Program-made: the position numbers and the translations under genes | DNA from: Gemmatimonadota bacterium | GTDB taxonomy: Bacteria; GCA-2686955 | Direction: 5' to 3' | DNA length: 14,561 nucleotides | Assembly (NCBI GenBank): GCA_026991065.1 | Contig: JALXCG010000613.1 | Span: 1-14,561, forward strand | Shown here: one piece after another, positions 8,211 through 14,561 of the stretch | Position numbering within the stretch: position 1 is the first letter of the stretch | Layout of the letters: each line of letters begins with the position of its first letter | The notes under the pieces: model-generated | Seen by the model: the letters and a program-made list of their open reading frames with translations, nothing else | Told to the model about the DNA's origin: nothing | Database searches by the model: none

Positions 8211-8278
8211 AGCAGTTTCGGGATCCCCCACAGCCCGAAGAGTGCGCTCTGCCGGCTCTCCGGGGTGCCGAAATCTGA

Positions 8279-8872
8279 TCAGATCCGAATTGTCAGATCG
8301 AGGGTATTGCTCTGTTCCACCGCAGGCAGAACCACGCGGGCACGACCCCGACGATCGGTCTCCGCAGAGATCAGAGGCGTTGTGCTCTTGTGCTCGGAAA
8401 CGAGGATTGTGGCGTTCGCGAGAGCCCGCCCATGGCGCGCAACCCGGACCCGCAACACCGCACCATCCAGGGTAAGCAGGGCGTGGGTTTCCCTGCCAAG
8501 ATCCAGTTCAACCGAAGATTCCTGACTGGCGGGTGTGCCACTACGCAGTCCCGCAATTTGAGCCTGGGGCACGGGCGAGCCATCAGTCTCGACGAATGCC
8601 GGCGCCGGCAAACGGTGCATGACCAGAACGCGGGTTTGCGCGAGCGGGCGATGAGTTTTCGCGATCTGTTGCCACAACTCTTCGGGAAGAGTCTCCTTTT
8701 TTCCCGTCTCTTCTTCCGCGGTTGCCAAACGTGCGAAGAGAGCTTGGACCTCATTCCTGCAGAGTGGGCATTCATCCAGATGCGGGCCCACGCAGTCCCC
8801 GTCACTCGGGCCCTCATGGACATAGCGGACCAGCACCTCGGGCGCGGGGCAGATGCGGGAAGTCTGGCTCAT
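8279..8872 (-). CDS. Zinc-finger anti-sigma-like protein with C-terminal beta domain (second pair)
   Basis: This is a 197-aa protein. The reading frame runs up to 9184, but ATG 8872 is the start. It has a perfect GGAGG seven bases upstream and overlaps the sigma-factor stop by four bases (ATGA). Residues 31-38 are HLDECPLC, the H-x3-C-x2-C signature of ZAS anti-sigma proteins; a further Cys at 27 may assist. Residues about 138-197 (VLRVRVARHGRALANATILVS, with ETDRRGRARVVLP) look like a carboxypeptidase-regulatory-like beta sandwich. There is no transmembrane helix, unlike classical membrane anti-sigmas, so control should take place in the cytoplasm. Its likely role is to bind and inhibit the sigma factor encoded just upstream. 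Confidence 0.82.
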   Translation of the reverse strand: MSQTSRICPAPEVLVRYVHEGPSDGDCVGPHLDECPLCRNEVQALFARLATAEEETGKKETLPEELWQQIAKTHRPLAQTRVLVMHRLPAPAFVETDGSPVPQAQIAGLRSGTPASQESSVELDLGRETHALLTLDGAVLRVRVARHGRALANATILVSEHKSTTPLISAETDRRGRARVVLPAVEQSNTLDLTIRI

Positions 8873-9615
8873 GAACGTACCTCCAATGCCGCAGTGGACC
8901 GCCGGGATGCGGGGAGTGGATCTGCTGATGTTGCAGAGGCGAGGAGACGCTGATACTTGCGTCGCAGCAATGCGAGGGCGCGGTGGCGCCGCCAGGTGAC
9001 CGTGTTGGTGGGCAAGCGCAACGCCTCGCCGATCTGTCGATCGGGAGCACCTTCCCAGAAATAGCGCCGCACAATCTCCCGGTCGCGCGGGTCCGGAAGC
9101 GTTGCGCAGAGGCGGCGCAGGCGGCGGGCCATCAGCTGCTGGCGATAGAGTTGATCCGGTTGCTCCAGGCGATGGGAGCGCCACAGGCCAAGCTGGTGGG
9201 GAAGTGAATGGCTGGGCGCCAAACCAGCGGCCAGAGTGGTGTCATCGTCGTTCGATCGGGCTGCGTCCATCGATACGCGCCGGCGCACATCCCGGCACTG
9301 CCGGCTCAGGCGGCGGTTTTCGCTGATTCGGACTCGATCGGCGATGGCAAAGAGGTAACTCTTCAAAGAGGTTTCGCCTCGATAGCGAGCCAGCGCCCCC
9401 TGCGCGCAGTGAAGAAACACCTTCTGCAACATGTCGTCGATCGCGGAATCATCTCCGAGACGATACCCTTGCGCAAGCCATGCGCGGAGGGCCGGAGCAT
9501 AAGTGGCATAAAGCTGCTCCCAAGCGCTTCTCTCCGGTGGGTCGTCTGCGCAGCGCGCTGCCATCTCTATCTCGCTTGCGCGATGCTTTGGATCCGCGGC
9601 GGGCCGGGACTGCAT
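8869..9615 (-). CDS. ECF-type sigma-70 family factor (second pair)
   Basis: This is a 248-aa protein that would direct RNA polymerase to a dedicated promoter set. Region 2 spans about 31-107 (WEQLYATYAPALRAWL, AIDDMLQKVFLHC, SLKSYLFAIADRVRISENRR). Region 4 spans about 161-225 and has a helix-turn-helix (APDRQIGEALRLPTNTVTWR). It lacks regions 1 and 3, as in the ECF group, and has a rather long linker and a basic tail. ATG 9615 is preferred because GAGGAG lies nine bases upstream. A TTG at 9714 that overlaps the CHAT stop would add 33 residues. It lies 95 bases downstream of the TPR-CHAT gene, and its stop overlaps the start of its putative anti-sigma gene (ATGA). Confidence 0.9.
   Translation of the reverse strand: MQSRPAADPKHRASEIEMAARCADDPPERSAWEQLYATYAPALRAWLAQGYRLGDDSAIDDMLQKVFLHCAQGALARYRGETSLKSYLFAIADRVRISENRRLSRQCRDVRRRVSMDAARSNDDDTTLAAGLAPSHSLPHQLGLWRSHRLEQPDQLYRQQLMARRLRRLCATLPDPRDREIVRRYFWEGAPDRQIGEALRLPTNTVTWRRHRALALLRRKYQRLLASATSADPLPASRRSTAALEVRS
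8880..8884 (-). promoter_or_regulatory. Ribosome binding site (GGAGG) of second anti-sigma gene
   Basis: GGAGG lies seven bases before ATG 8872, inside the end of the sigma gene. This fixes the start and excludes about 100 extra residues of open frame upstream. Confidence 0.85.
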
Positions 9616-9624
9616 TCTCGACAA

Positions 9625-9630
9625 CTCCTC
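9625..9630 (-). promoter_or_regulatory. Ribosome binding site (GAGGAG) of second sigma gene
   Basis: GAGGAG nine bases before ATG 9615 supports this start over the open frame upstream. Confidence 0.7.
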
Positions 9631-9710
9631 TGTTCTCAGCTGAACAGCGCACCATTGTGGCGTGCATCTGCCATGGAGTCGTCGCCTCGCGGAAAACAGA
9701 TACACCGCCT

Positions 9711-12512
9711 TCAATAAAGCCGCAAGTCACCCCGCCCAAAAACAGAAAAGCCTGCCCAGTAAAAGGGATGAGGGTGGGTTTCGCTGACTGCCAGTTGTGC
9801 TTCGCGGAGTGCCGCGGCTACCGGTTGATGGCGCAGCAGGGCCCCGTAGAAGAGGTCCATCAACTCCGCCGAGACGGTGTCATCTACCCGCCAGAGGCTG
9901 GCGACCACGGAGCGGGCACCGGCAAAGAAGAACCCTCGCACCAGGCCGATCAACTCATCGCCCGGACGCACCCGGGAACGACCGGTTTCACAGCCCGAAA
10001 GAACAACCAGGGGGGCCATCCCCGGCATTTGATAGAGATCGACGACCCGCAGCGGGCCATCCGCCAGGCGCAGGGAGGAGCCCATGGGGGAGGCGGCAGT
10101 GAAATCCCCGTGCGAAGCAACATGCAGCAGTTGCGCCCGCGGCGCTTCCCGGTGGAACACTTCGAGCGTCGCGTCGGAGCCGGAAAAGAACCGGCCGCCG
10201 ACGAGCCGACCAGCCACCACCCGTCCCTCATGCGCAATCTGAGGCGCTGCGCTGTCCGCGACGGCCAGAACCAAACTCCGATTCAACTCCAGTGGAGGAA
10301 CGGGCACCGCAAGAGTATTCAGGACCGCGGCACTTGGTACCACGCTGACCTCCAGTTTGCGGCAGAGCGGCGCTCCGCGCAGCCGCAGCGCGGCCGCCGG
10401 AAGCGCATGGAGCAGGCCGTGTGGGGCGATCACCAGACGCTCAAGCCCGGGCGGGAAGCGCTCCACGAAAGGCCCGAGGAGCAGCTCCCCGAGTGAATCC
10501 AGAATCTCCGTCGCGGCTTCCTGGAAGATGGTTCCGTGACGCCGGCGGGCAGCGGGTTCGAGCAGCGAGAAGTCGACGATCTCGGCGAACCACTCATCGG
10601 TGATCAGGGCGGCCAGCGCCCGGGCATCACCGCATTCGCGGCAGAACACCTCTCCATCCGCCGTGACCAAGGCACCGATCGCGAGATCGTCCAGCAGGTA
10701 GAAATCCAGCAGCGCCTCTCCCGCCCGCAGCGACCCCGCAACCGCGTTGGAGTCGAGAGAGATTGTGCCATCCAGCCCGAGCAGATCGGTTCGACCCAAG
10801 CTGATCAGCTCTTGCCGCAGTGCATCAAACTCTTTGGCCAGGACCTGCGATCTTCGGGTCGCCGCCAGCATCGGCGTGTCCACCTGCTGTGGATCCACCT
10901 CCTTCTGTTCCTCTTCACCCCCATCTCCGGCATCCAGTTCAGCAGCGGCGGCGGCAGCCGAGATCTGTGCGGCATAGTCGGCGCGCACCCTGGTGAATCG
11001 TTCCCACAGGGGTAGAACTGCGGGCGGGAGATTCGCACCGACGCAATCGGTCACTCCGCGCGATCGCAGAAGATCCGCCAGCGCCGCTGATTTCGCTGCC
11101 TCCAGTGCCCGAAGGATGGCGGTCGCATCATGAGCCTGCCAATGCAGACGCAGGGCGTTTTCAAACGCCTCCTCCTTGTCCGCGACAAAAGCGGTTTTGG
11201 CGAGGTCTCCGGCGAGCGCGGCGCGGGCCTCTTCGATGGAGCGAACACAAGCATCCGCCTCTGCCCGCGCGGCCTCCAGGTCTCCCGCGCGCGCAAGCAA
11301 GACAGCAGCCCGATGGCGGGCGCGGTAGGAGAGCCAGTTCAGGTCGTGCGCTTCACCGTGGGCAATCGCGCGGCGGTAGATTGCCAGGGATTCCGTGGCC
11401 CGCGACTCTTCCAGAGCCCGCGCCTCGACCAGCATCGCGTAGCCTACATAGGGCGCATGGCGGTGCAGGATCATCCGCGCGTCCGCTGCCCGCTGCCGGG
11501 CCGCCGCATGGTTCTTCTCCTGAAGATCCAGGACCGCCTCTTCGATCCTTACCAGACCGACATAGACCCGCGCATTCTGCGCCTGAAAAGCCTGTTCCGC
11601 CTCCTTGAGCGCCTGCCGCGCCTTCAGCAGCTCGCCGTTGCGCTGCAGCGCACGCGCCAAGTTGATCTGCACGATGGCGCGATCGAAATCCATTCCCTGA
11701 GTGGCGAAGAACTCCGCGGCGCAACTCGCTACCTCCAGCGCGTCGTTGTTGCGATTGAGATCAAGAAGCACTTCGGAAAGATTGGTTTCGCAGAATGCCG
11801 CGTAGGTGCGAAGCCCCTGGCGCCGAAACAGTTCACGCGCAGCTTCGCCGGCGCTCACCGCCTCGCGCAATTCCCCGCGCATCTGGTGGAGATTGGCCCG
11901 GTTCAGATCGCAGATGGCACTCCGCTGCGGCAGGTCGAACTCCTCAAATACTTTTTTGGCCCGCTCATAGCGCGCCAGGGCGCGGCCATAGAAGCCCTGG
12001 TAGGTAAGTGCGTTCGCGCAGGACACATCCGCGCGGGCCGCACGAATCCGCGCCCCCCCGCGTGAGCAGATCTCGCGAGCCCGGTCGAATGCCTCCTCGA
12101 CGCCGGATGCGTCGAGATTGTGATGGTGAGCATTGGCCAGCGTGATGTCCGCCCAGGCACACGCAAGAGCATCTCCTTGCTGCTCAAAGATCCTCCGCGC
12201 ATCCTCCGCGAGCAGTCGCGCACGGGTCGCTTCTCCGAGTACGCTCAGGGCCTCAGCCCGGGCAAGCGCAGCACGCGCTTCGAGTGCGCTCATGCCACTC
12301 TTGAAGCGCTTCAGGCACGCCACCACCTCCCGGCAGCGCCCCTGTGCAAGCAACACCAGTCCACGCACCAGAAGCAATTCTGCCGCCGGCTCAGCTCCGG
12401 TGACTGTCACCCCCAGGGCATTGGCCGCCTCGTAGCGAGCCAGCAATGCCTCAGGATCTCGTTCCAGGGCCAGATCTGAGTTGTCAGTAAAGGAAAGCGG
12501 AGAAAACTCCAA
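9711..12512 (-). CDS. TPR-CHAT predicted caspase-like cysteine protease
   Basis: This is a 933-aa protein. Residues about 20-480 are Ala-rich paired helices of TPR type (for example ARAEALSVLGEATRARLLAE and ANLHQMRGELREAVSAGE), which usually bind a partner or sense a signal. A low-complexity acidic linker follows at about 520-545. Residues about 595-933 form a CHAT domain. The catalytic dyad is visible as His801 in HVASHG and Cys841 in LSGCETG, followed by the conserved GLVRGFFFAGARSVVASLW and the C-terminal YWAGFSVFG. All key residues are intact, so it should be active. The start is a TTG at 12512, 15 bases after the preceding stop, with a weak ribosome site; no nearby ATG exists. CHAT proteins are clan CD proteases related to separase and caspases. 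Lying between two sigma/anti-sigma pairs, it may cut an anti-sigma protein; this is inference. Confidence 0.93.
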   Translation of the reverse strand: MEFSPLSFTDNSDLALERDPEALLARYEAANALGVTVTGAEPAAELLLVRGLVLLAQGRCREVVACLKRFKSGMSALEARAALARAEALSVLGEATRARLLAEDARRIFEQQGDALACAWADITLANAHHHNLDASGVEEAFDRAREICSRGGARIRAARADVSCANALTYQGFYGRALARYERAKKVFEEFDLPQRSAICDLNRANLHQMRGELREAVSAGEAARELFRRQGLRTYAAFCETNLSEVLLDLNRNNDALEVASCAAEFFATQGMDFDRAIVQINLARALQRNGELLKARQALKEAEQAFQAQNARVYVGLVRIEEAVLDLQEKNHAAARQRAADARMILHRHAPYVGYAMLVEARALEESRATESLAIYRRAIAHGEAHDLNWLSYRARHRAAVLLARAGDLEAARAEADACVRSIEEARAALAGDLAKTAFVADKEEAFENALRLHWQAHDATAILRALEAAKSAALADLLRSRGVTDCVGANLPPAVLPLWERFTRVRADYAAQISAAAAAAELDAGDGGEEEQKEVDPQQVDTPMLAATRRSQVLAKEFDALRQELISLGRTDLLGLDGTISLDSNAVAGSLRAGEALLDFYLLDDLAIGALVTADGEVFCRECGDARALAALITDEWFAEIVDFSLLEPAARRRHGTIFQEAATEILDSLGELLLGPFVERFPPGLERLVIAPHGLLHALPAAALRLRGAPLCRKLEVSVVPSAAVLNTLAVPVPPLELNRSLVLAVADSAAPQIAHEGRVVAGRLVGGRFFSGSDATLEVFHREAPRAQLLHVASHGDFTAASPMGSSLRLADGPLRVVDLYQMPGMAPLVVLSGCETGRSRVRPGDELIGLVRGFFFAGARSVVASLWRVDDTVSAELMDLFYGALLRHQPVAAALREAQLAVSETHPHPFYWAGFSVFGRGDLRLY

Positions 12513-12527
12513 GGCGTGGGCCTGCTC

Positions 12528-13136
12528 TCATTCCAGATTCTTTTCGCGCGTCACCTGGAGTCCGGCAAGGATGATTTCACGGCACCCATCGAGAAAAAAG
12601 CGCAGCTCATAGGAGCCCGCGGGAAGCCCTCGAACCCGAAAACGACCACGCGCATCGATGGCTTCGGTGGCAACGGGCTGTGTGTCGCAAGTCAAGAATA
12701 CCTCAGTGGGAGCCGGCCGTATCGTGGAAGCCACAATCAAGCGCCCCCGGATCTCTCCGCCGGAACCTGCATCACCATGAATTTGAACCGTGGCATCATA
12801 GCCATCCCCCTCATAGACGCGCCGGTCATCTCCGCTCCTCGTGCCGCGAACGCCTCGGGTTGCATTCGCCGGCACCGCTTCCTCTGTCCGCCAGCGGCTC
12901 AACTCCCGCCATACTCGCTTCACAAGAGGATCCACATCGATGAGCGCGGTCTCGGCAGCATCAGCCTCTGCCACGTCCGCTTCGGCCGCACCGAGCAAAG
13001 CATCAGCGCCGGCCAGAATCGCCAACTGGCGCTCACATTGGTCACATCCGGCCCGCAAATGCTCCCGGTCGGCAGCGCAAACTCCAGTAGGGTCGTCCAG
13101 CCAGTGCAGCAGTGCTGCAAGATCCGGGTGCTTCAA
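12528..13136 (-). CDS. Zinc-finger anti-sigma-like protein with C-terminal beta domain (first pair)
   Basis: This is a 202-aa protein. TTG 13136 is chosen because AAGGAG lies seven bases upstream. A GTG at 13277 overlapping the sigma stop (GTGA) would add 47 residues, but that stretch is rich in rare-type codons (AGA, AGG, CGA, CCA) and looks less protein-like. Residues 26-34 (HLRAGCDQC) form an H-x4-C-x2-C variant of the anti-sigma zinc finger, one residue longer than the usual H-x3-C-x2-C. The middle is an Ala/Glu/Asp-rich helix. Residues about 131-202 form a beta-rich, carboxypeptidase-regulatory-like domain (DARGRFRVRGLPAGSYELRF). There is no membrane segment. It probably restrains the sigma factor encoded just upstream. 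It lies 15 bases before the TPR-CHAT gene, which makes it an attractive candidate substrate (inference). Confidence 0.78.
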   Translation of the reverse strand: MKHPDLAALLHWLDDPTGVCAADREHLRAGCDQCERQLAILAGADALLGAAEADVAEADAAETALIDVDPLVKRVWRELSRWRTEEAVPANATRGVRGTRSGDDRRVYEGDGYDATVQIHGDAGSGGEIRGRLIVASTIRPAPTEVFLTCDTQPVATEAIDARGRFRVRGLPAGSYELRFFLDGCREIILAGLQVTREKNLE

Positions 13137-13143
13137 ACTAGGT

Positions 13144-13149
13144 CTCCTT
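13144..13149 (-). promoter_or_regulatory. Ribosome binding site (AAGGAG) deciding TTG start 13136
   Basis: AAGGAG seven bases before TTG 13136 is a near-consensus site and the main reason for the non-ATG start. Confidence 0.65.
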
Positions 13150-13273
13150 GTTTTCTCGTCTCTCCGCAGCGTCACCTTCGGGCGCAACCGGGTGAGAGGA
13201 ATTCGGTCTGGGAGTCGCGGTCTGAATGCGCTTGGATACGAGGAGTTGCGAATAGAACACTGCCGGTGCCCCT

Positions 13274-13810
13274 TCACATCAGCCGTGCTGCCAAACGCGC
13301 CAAAGAGCGGGCAATGGTGGGACCGATCGACCCTCTGGGGATGGCCGCCTTGGCGGCGATCTCGTCGTACGAAAGCCCCTCTTGATAACGCATGCGCAGG
13401 AGCATTGCACCCCGCCTTCCCGCTTTCGTAGCGGGAAGCAGTTCCAATATCTCGTCGAAACTGGGCAGGGCCGCCGGTATCTGTGTTGCAAAAGGTTGTG
13501 CACGCGCCTCCAGAGAGAGCGCGCTCCGGCCATCCGCATCGCGATAACGACGCCGCAACTGGTCCAATGCCCGCCGCCGAGCTACCGTGAGCACATAGGC
13601 GCGAAGAGCACCCGCGGTCCGGATGCGCAAGAAGAGCCGTGGGTCCGCGAGTTGCAGAAAGGTCTCTTGAAACGCATCTTCCGCATCGTGTGGATCATTC
13701 AGAACGCGCAGAATCACGCGCCGTACCGGCCCGGCATATTTACGAATCAGAGCCTCCAGGGCTCGCGGATCACGCCGCCGACAGCCGGCCAGGAGGCGCT
13801 CGTCATCCAT
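13274..13810 (-). CDS. ECF-type sigma-70 family factor (first pair)
   Basis: This is a 178-aa protein, a typical size for an ECF sigma factor. Region 2 covers about 18-90 (LEALIRKYAGPVRRVILRVL, the motif DAEDAFQETFLQL, then ALRAYVLTVARRRALDQLRRR). Region 4 covers about 122-175 and includes the helix-turn-helix YQEGLSYDEIAAKAAIPRGSI. ATG 13810 is chosen for the strong GGGAGG seven bases upstream; an in-frame start at 13858 is less likely. It is the first gene of the long minus-strand cluster and probably autoregulates it, as many ECF factors do. I could not identify a convincing promoter for it. Confidence 0.92.
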   Translation of the reverse strand: MDDERLLAGCRRRDPRALEALIRKYAGPVRRVILRVLNDPHDAEDAFQETFLQLADPRLFLRIRTAGALRAYVLTVARRRALDQLRRRYRDADGRSALSLEARAQPFATQIPAALPSFDEILELLPATKAGRRGAMLLRMRYQEGLSYDEIAAKAAIPRGSIGPTIARSLARLAARLM

Positions 13811-13816
13811 GACTCG

Positions 13817-13825
13817 ACCTCCCTC
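13817..13825 (-). promoter_or_regulatory. Ribosome binding site (GAGGGAGGT) of first sigma gene
   Basis: This is a purine-rich site whose GGAGG core is correctly spaced before ATG 13810. It is among the strongest translation signals in the window, in keeping with the leading position of the gene. Confidence 0.75.
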
Positions 13826-14048
13826 GCCAGCTCTGGGACACACGTCATCCGGAGCCATCTTCAGCCTCGATCCAAGCGCTACAAACCTCTCGCCAAGAGC
13901 CGGTCGCGCCTTGTTTTTGCGTCGCCTCGCACTCGTCCCTGCTCCGATCTCTGTGTTGCTCAGTCCTTGAAAGGCAACCAGCCTTCCTGCGGACTCAGCG
14001 CCTTGATCTCGAAACAGGCCCGAATACGGGGCTCGAAATCCAATGCGC
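13826..14048 (-). promoter_or_regulatory. Intergenic region that should hold the promoter of the minus-strand cluster
   Basis: These 223 bases separate the right-hand partial gene from the first sigma gene, both on the minus strand. I see no coding frame worth calling, no convincing -35/-10 pair and no T-rich terminator. Any promoter for the cluster is expected here, but it may use an ECF-type motif not recognisable from one sequence. Confidence 0.3.
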
Positions 14049-14067
14049 GACCAACTTCTAGTTGGTC
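14049..14067 (-). terminator. Perfect 8-bp hairpin spanning the stop codon of the right-hand gene
   Basis: GACCAACT-AGA-AGTTGGTC on the minus strand forms an eight-pair stem with a three-base loop, and the TAG stop lies at the stem-loop junction. No T run follows, so it is not a standard intrinsic terminator. It could protect the mRNA 3' end or assist factor-dependent termination. Confidence 0.35.
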
Positions 14068-14561
14068 ACTTCCGGCACAAAGGCAACATTGTCAAGCCCG
14101 ACAAAAGCGGCGTCATCCATCGCATACACCACAAGATCGAGCAGATACTCGGTCCCGTTGTCGACGGCGAAACCATTCTCGGTGAGCAATGCCATCAAGT
14201 CGACATCGTGCGTTGGAACCTCGAAACGCGAATCCGGAAGATTCACCCAGCGCAGATCGAAATCATCAATGCGGTAGCGCGGGTCGGTTGTGACGCGGTC
14301 ATCATTGGTGGCGAGCAGGAATGTGCCCGTCTGGGTCTCTGCACGATCCTTGATCACGAGGTACTGACGCAAGAACCCGGAGGTCGCCACAATCTGTTCG
14401 GTCAGATAGCGCGCCTCCGTCTTCAGTTGCTCCCCCGTGAAGATCGTGAAATCACTGTGTACTGCAGTGGGAGTTCCGGGAATATCGTCGTTGTAGCCGT
14501 AAGATGTTTCGCCGGAGATGATCACGCCTCGTCGCGTGTCGTCATCAAACCGATTTGCAAC
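14058..14561 (-). CDS. C-terminal part of an unrecognised, probably exported beta-rich protein (5' end outside window)
   Basis: The frame is open to the right edge, giving at least 167 residues; the GTG at 14525 is probably internal. The visible part is acidic, low in Lys and Cys, and rich in Thr, Asp and aromatic residues. It ends with beta-strand-like stretches (YLLDLVVYAMDDAAF, then VGLDNVAFVPE). A closing L-DNV-F strand is common in jelly-roll or carbohydrate-binding-like extracellular modules. That supports an exported protein but does not name the family. It lies upstream of the sigma cluster on the same strand, about 250 bases away, and ends in a hairpin, so it is probably a separate transcription unit. 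Confidence 0.75.
   Translation of the reverse strand, partial: VANRFDDDTRRGVIISGETSYGYNDDIPGTPTAVHSDFTIFTGEQLKTEARYLTEQIVATSGFLRQYLVIKDRAETQTGTFLLATNDDRVTTDPRYRIDDFDLRWVNLPDSRFEVPTHDVDLMALLTENGFAVDNGTEYLLDLVVYAMDDAAFVGLDNVAFVPEVTN

Noticed and set aside
8873-9184. N-terminal extension of the second anti-sigma frame (to 9184)
   Set aside because: It overlaps sigma region 4 in another frame and is low-quality Pro/Arg/Ala-rich sequence. The perfect GGAGG before ATG 8872 settles the start.
8279-13810. Type III-E CRISPR locus, prompted by the CHAT and sigma genes
   Set aside because: No Cas7-11-like effector, Csx30-like gene or repeat-spacer array is present in the window; only the regulatory logic is similar.
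13955-13978. Inverted repeat GTTGC...GCAAC in the region before the first sigma gene
   Set aside because: Only five pairs with a 14-base loop; not distinguishable from chance as an operator or terminator.

Overview
The window is GC-rich (roughly 60-65% by eye), densely packed bacterial DNA. Short gene gaps, ATGA/TGATG junctions, several ECF sigma factors and a TPR-CHAT protein fit an environmental bacterium with a large regulatory repertoire (Acidobacteriota, Myxococcota, Planctomycetota and similar). The sequence alone does not fix the phylum.

Layout: (1) 1-1740, plus strand, the C-terminal part of a Ski2/Mtr4-type helicase whose start lies off the left edge. (2) 1709-13810, minus strand: about 12.1 kb of genes in one direction. 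In transcription order these are an ECF sigma factor (13810-13274), a soluble zinc-finger anti-sigma-like protein with a beta-rich tail (13136-12528), a large TPR-CHAT predicted protease (12512-9711), a second ECF sigma factor (9615-8869), a second soluble anti-sigma-like protein (8872-8279), a probable 41-residue gene (8210-8085), an unrecognised 277-aa protein with a Cys/His cluster (8085-7252), a Ycf46-type AAA+ ATPase (7255-5741), a Swi2/Snf2 ATPase with an N-terminal zinc ribbon (5744-3804), and a protein with about 17 tandem 15-residue CxxC-x4-Cxx[C/H] units (3796-1709). (3) 14561-14058, minus strand, the end of a probable beta-rich exported protein, cut by the right edge. No stretch over 300 bases lacks a gene.

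Two functional blocks can be seen. The promoter-proximal block (13810-8279) places a CHAT cysteine protease between two sigma/anti-sigma pairs, which suggests proteolytic or signal-dependent release of sigma factors. The distal block (8210-1709) is tightly coupled by one- to four-base overlaps, and at the last junction by a 7-base gap. It combines two ATPases with a very unusual zinc-repeat protein and looks like one nucleoprotein-acting machine. Its last gene overlaps the convergent Ski2-like helicase gene by 32 bp. Whether the two blocks share a transcript is not shown; a 190-base gap separates them apart from the predicted small gene. The most novel-looking items are the 15-residue zinc-repeat array and the sigma/CHAT/sigma arrangement.
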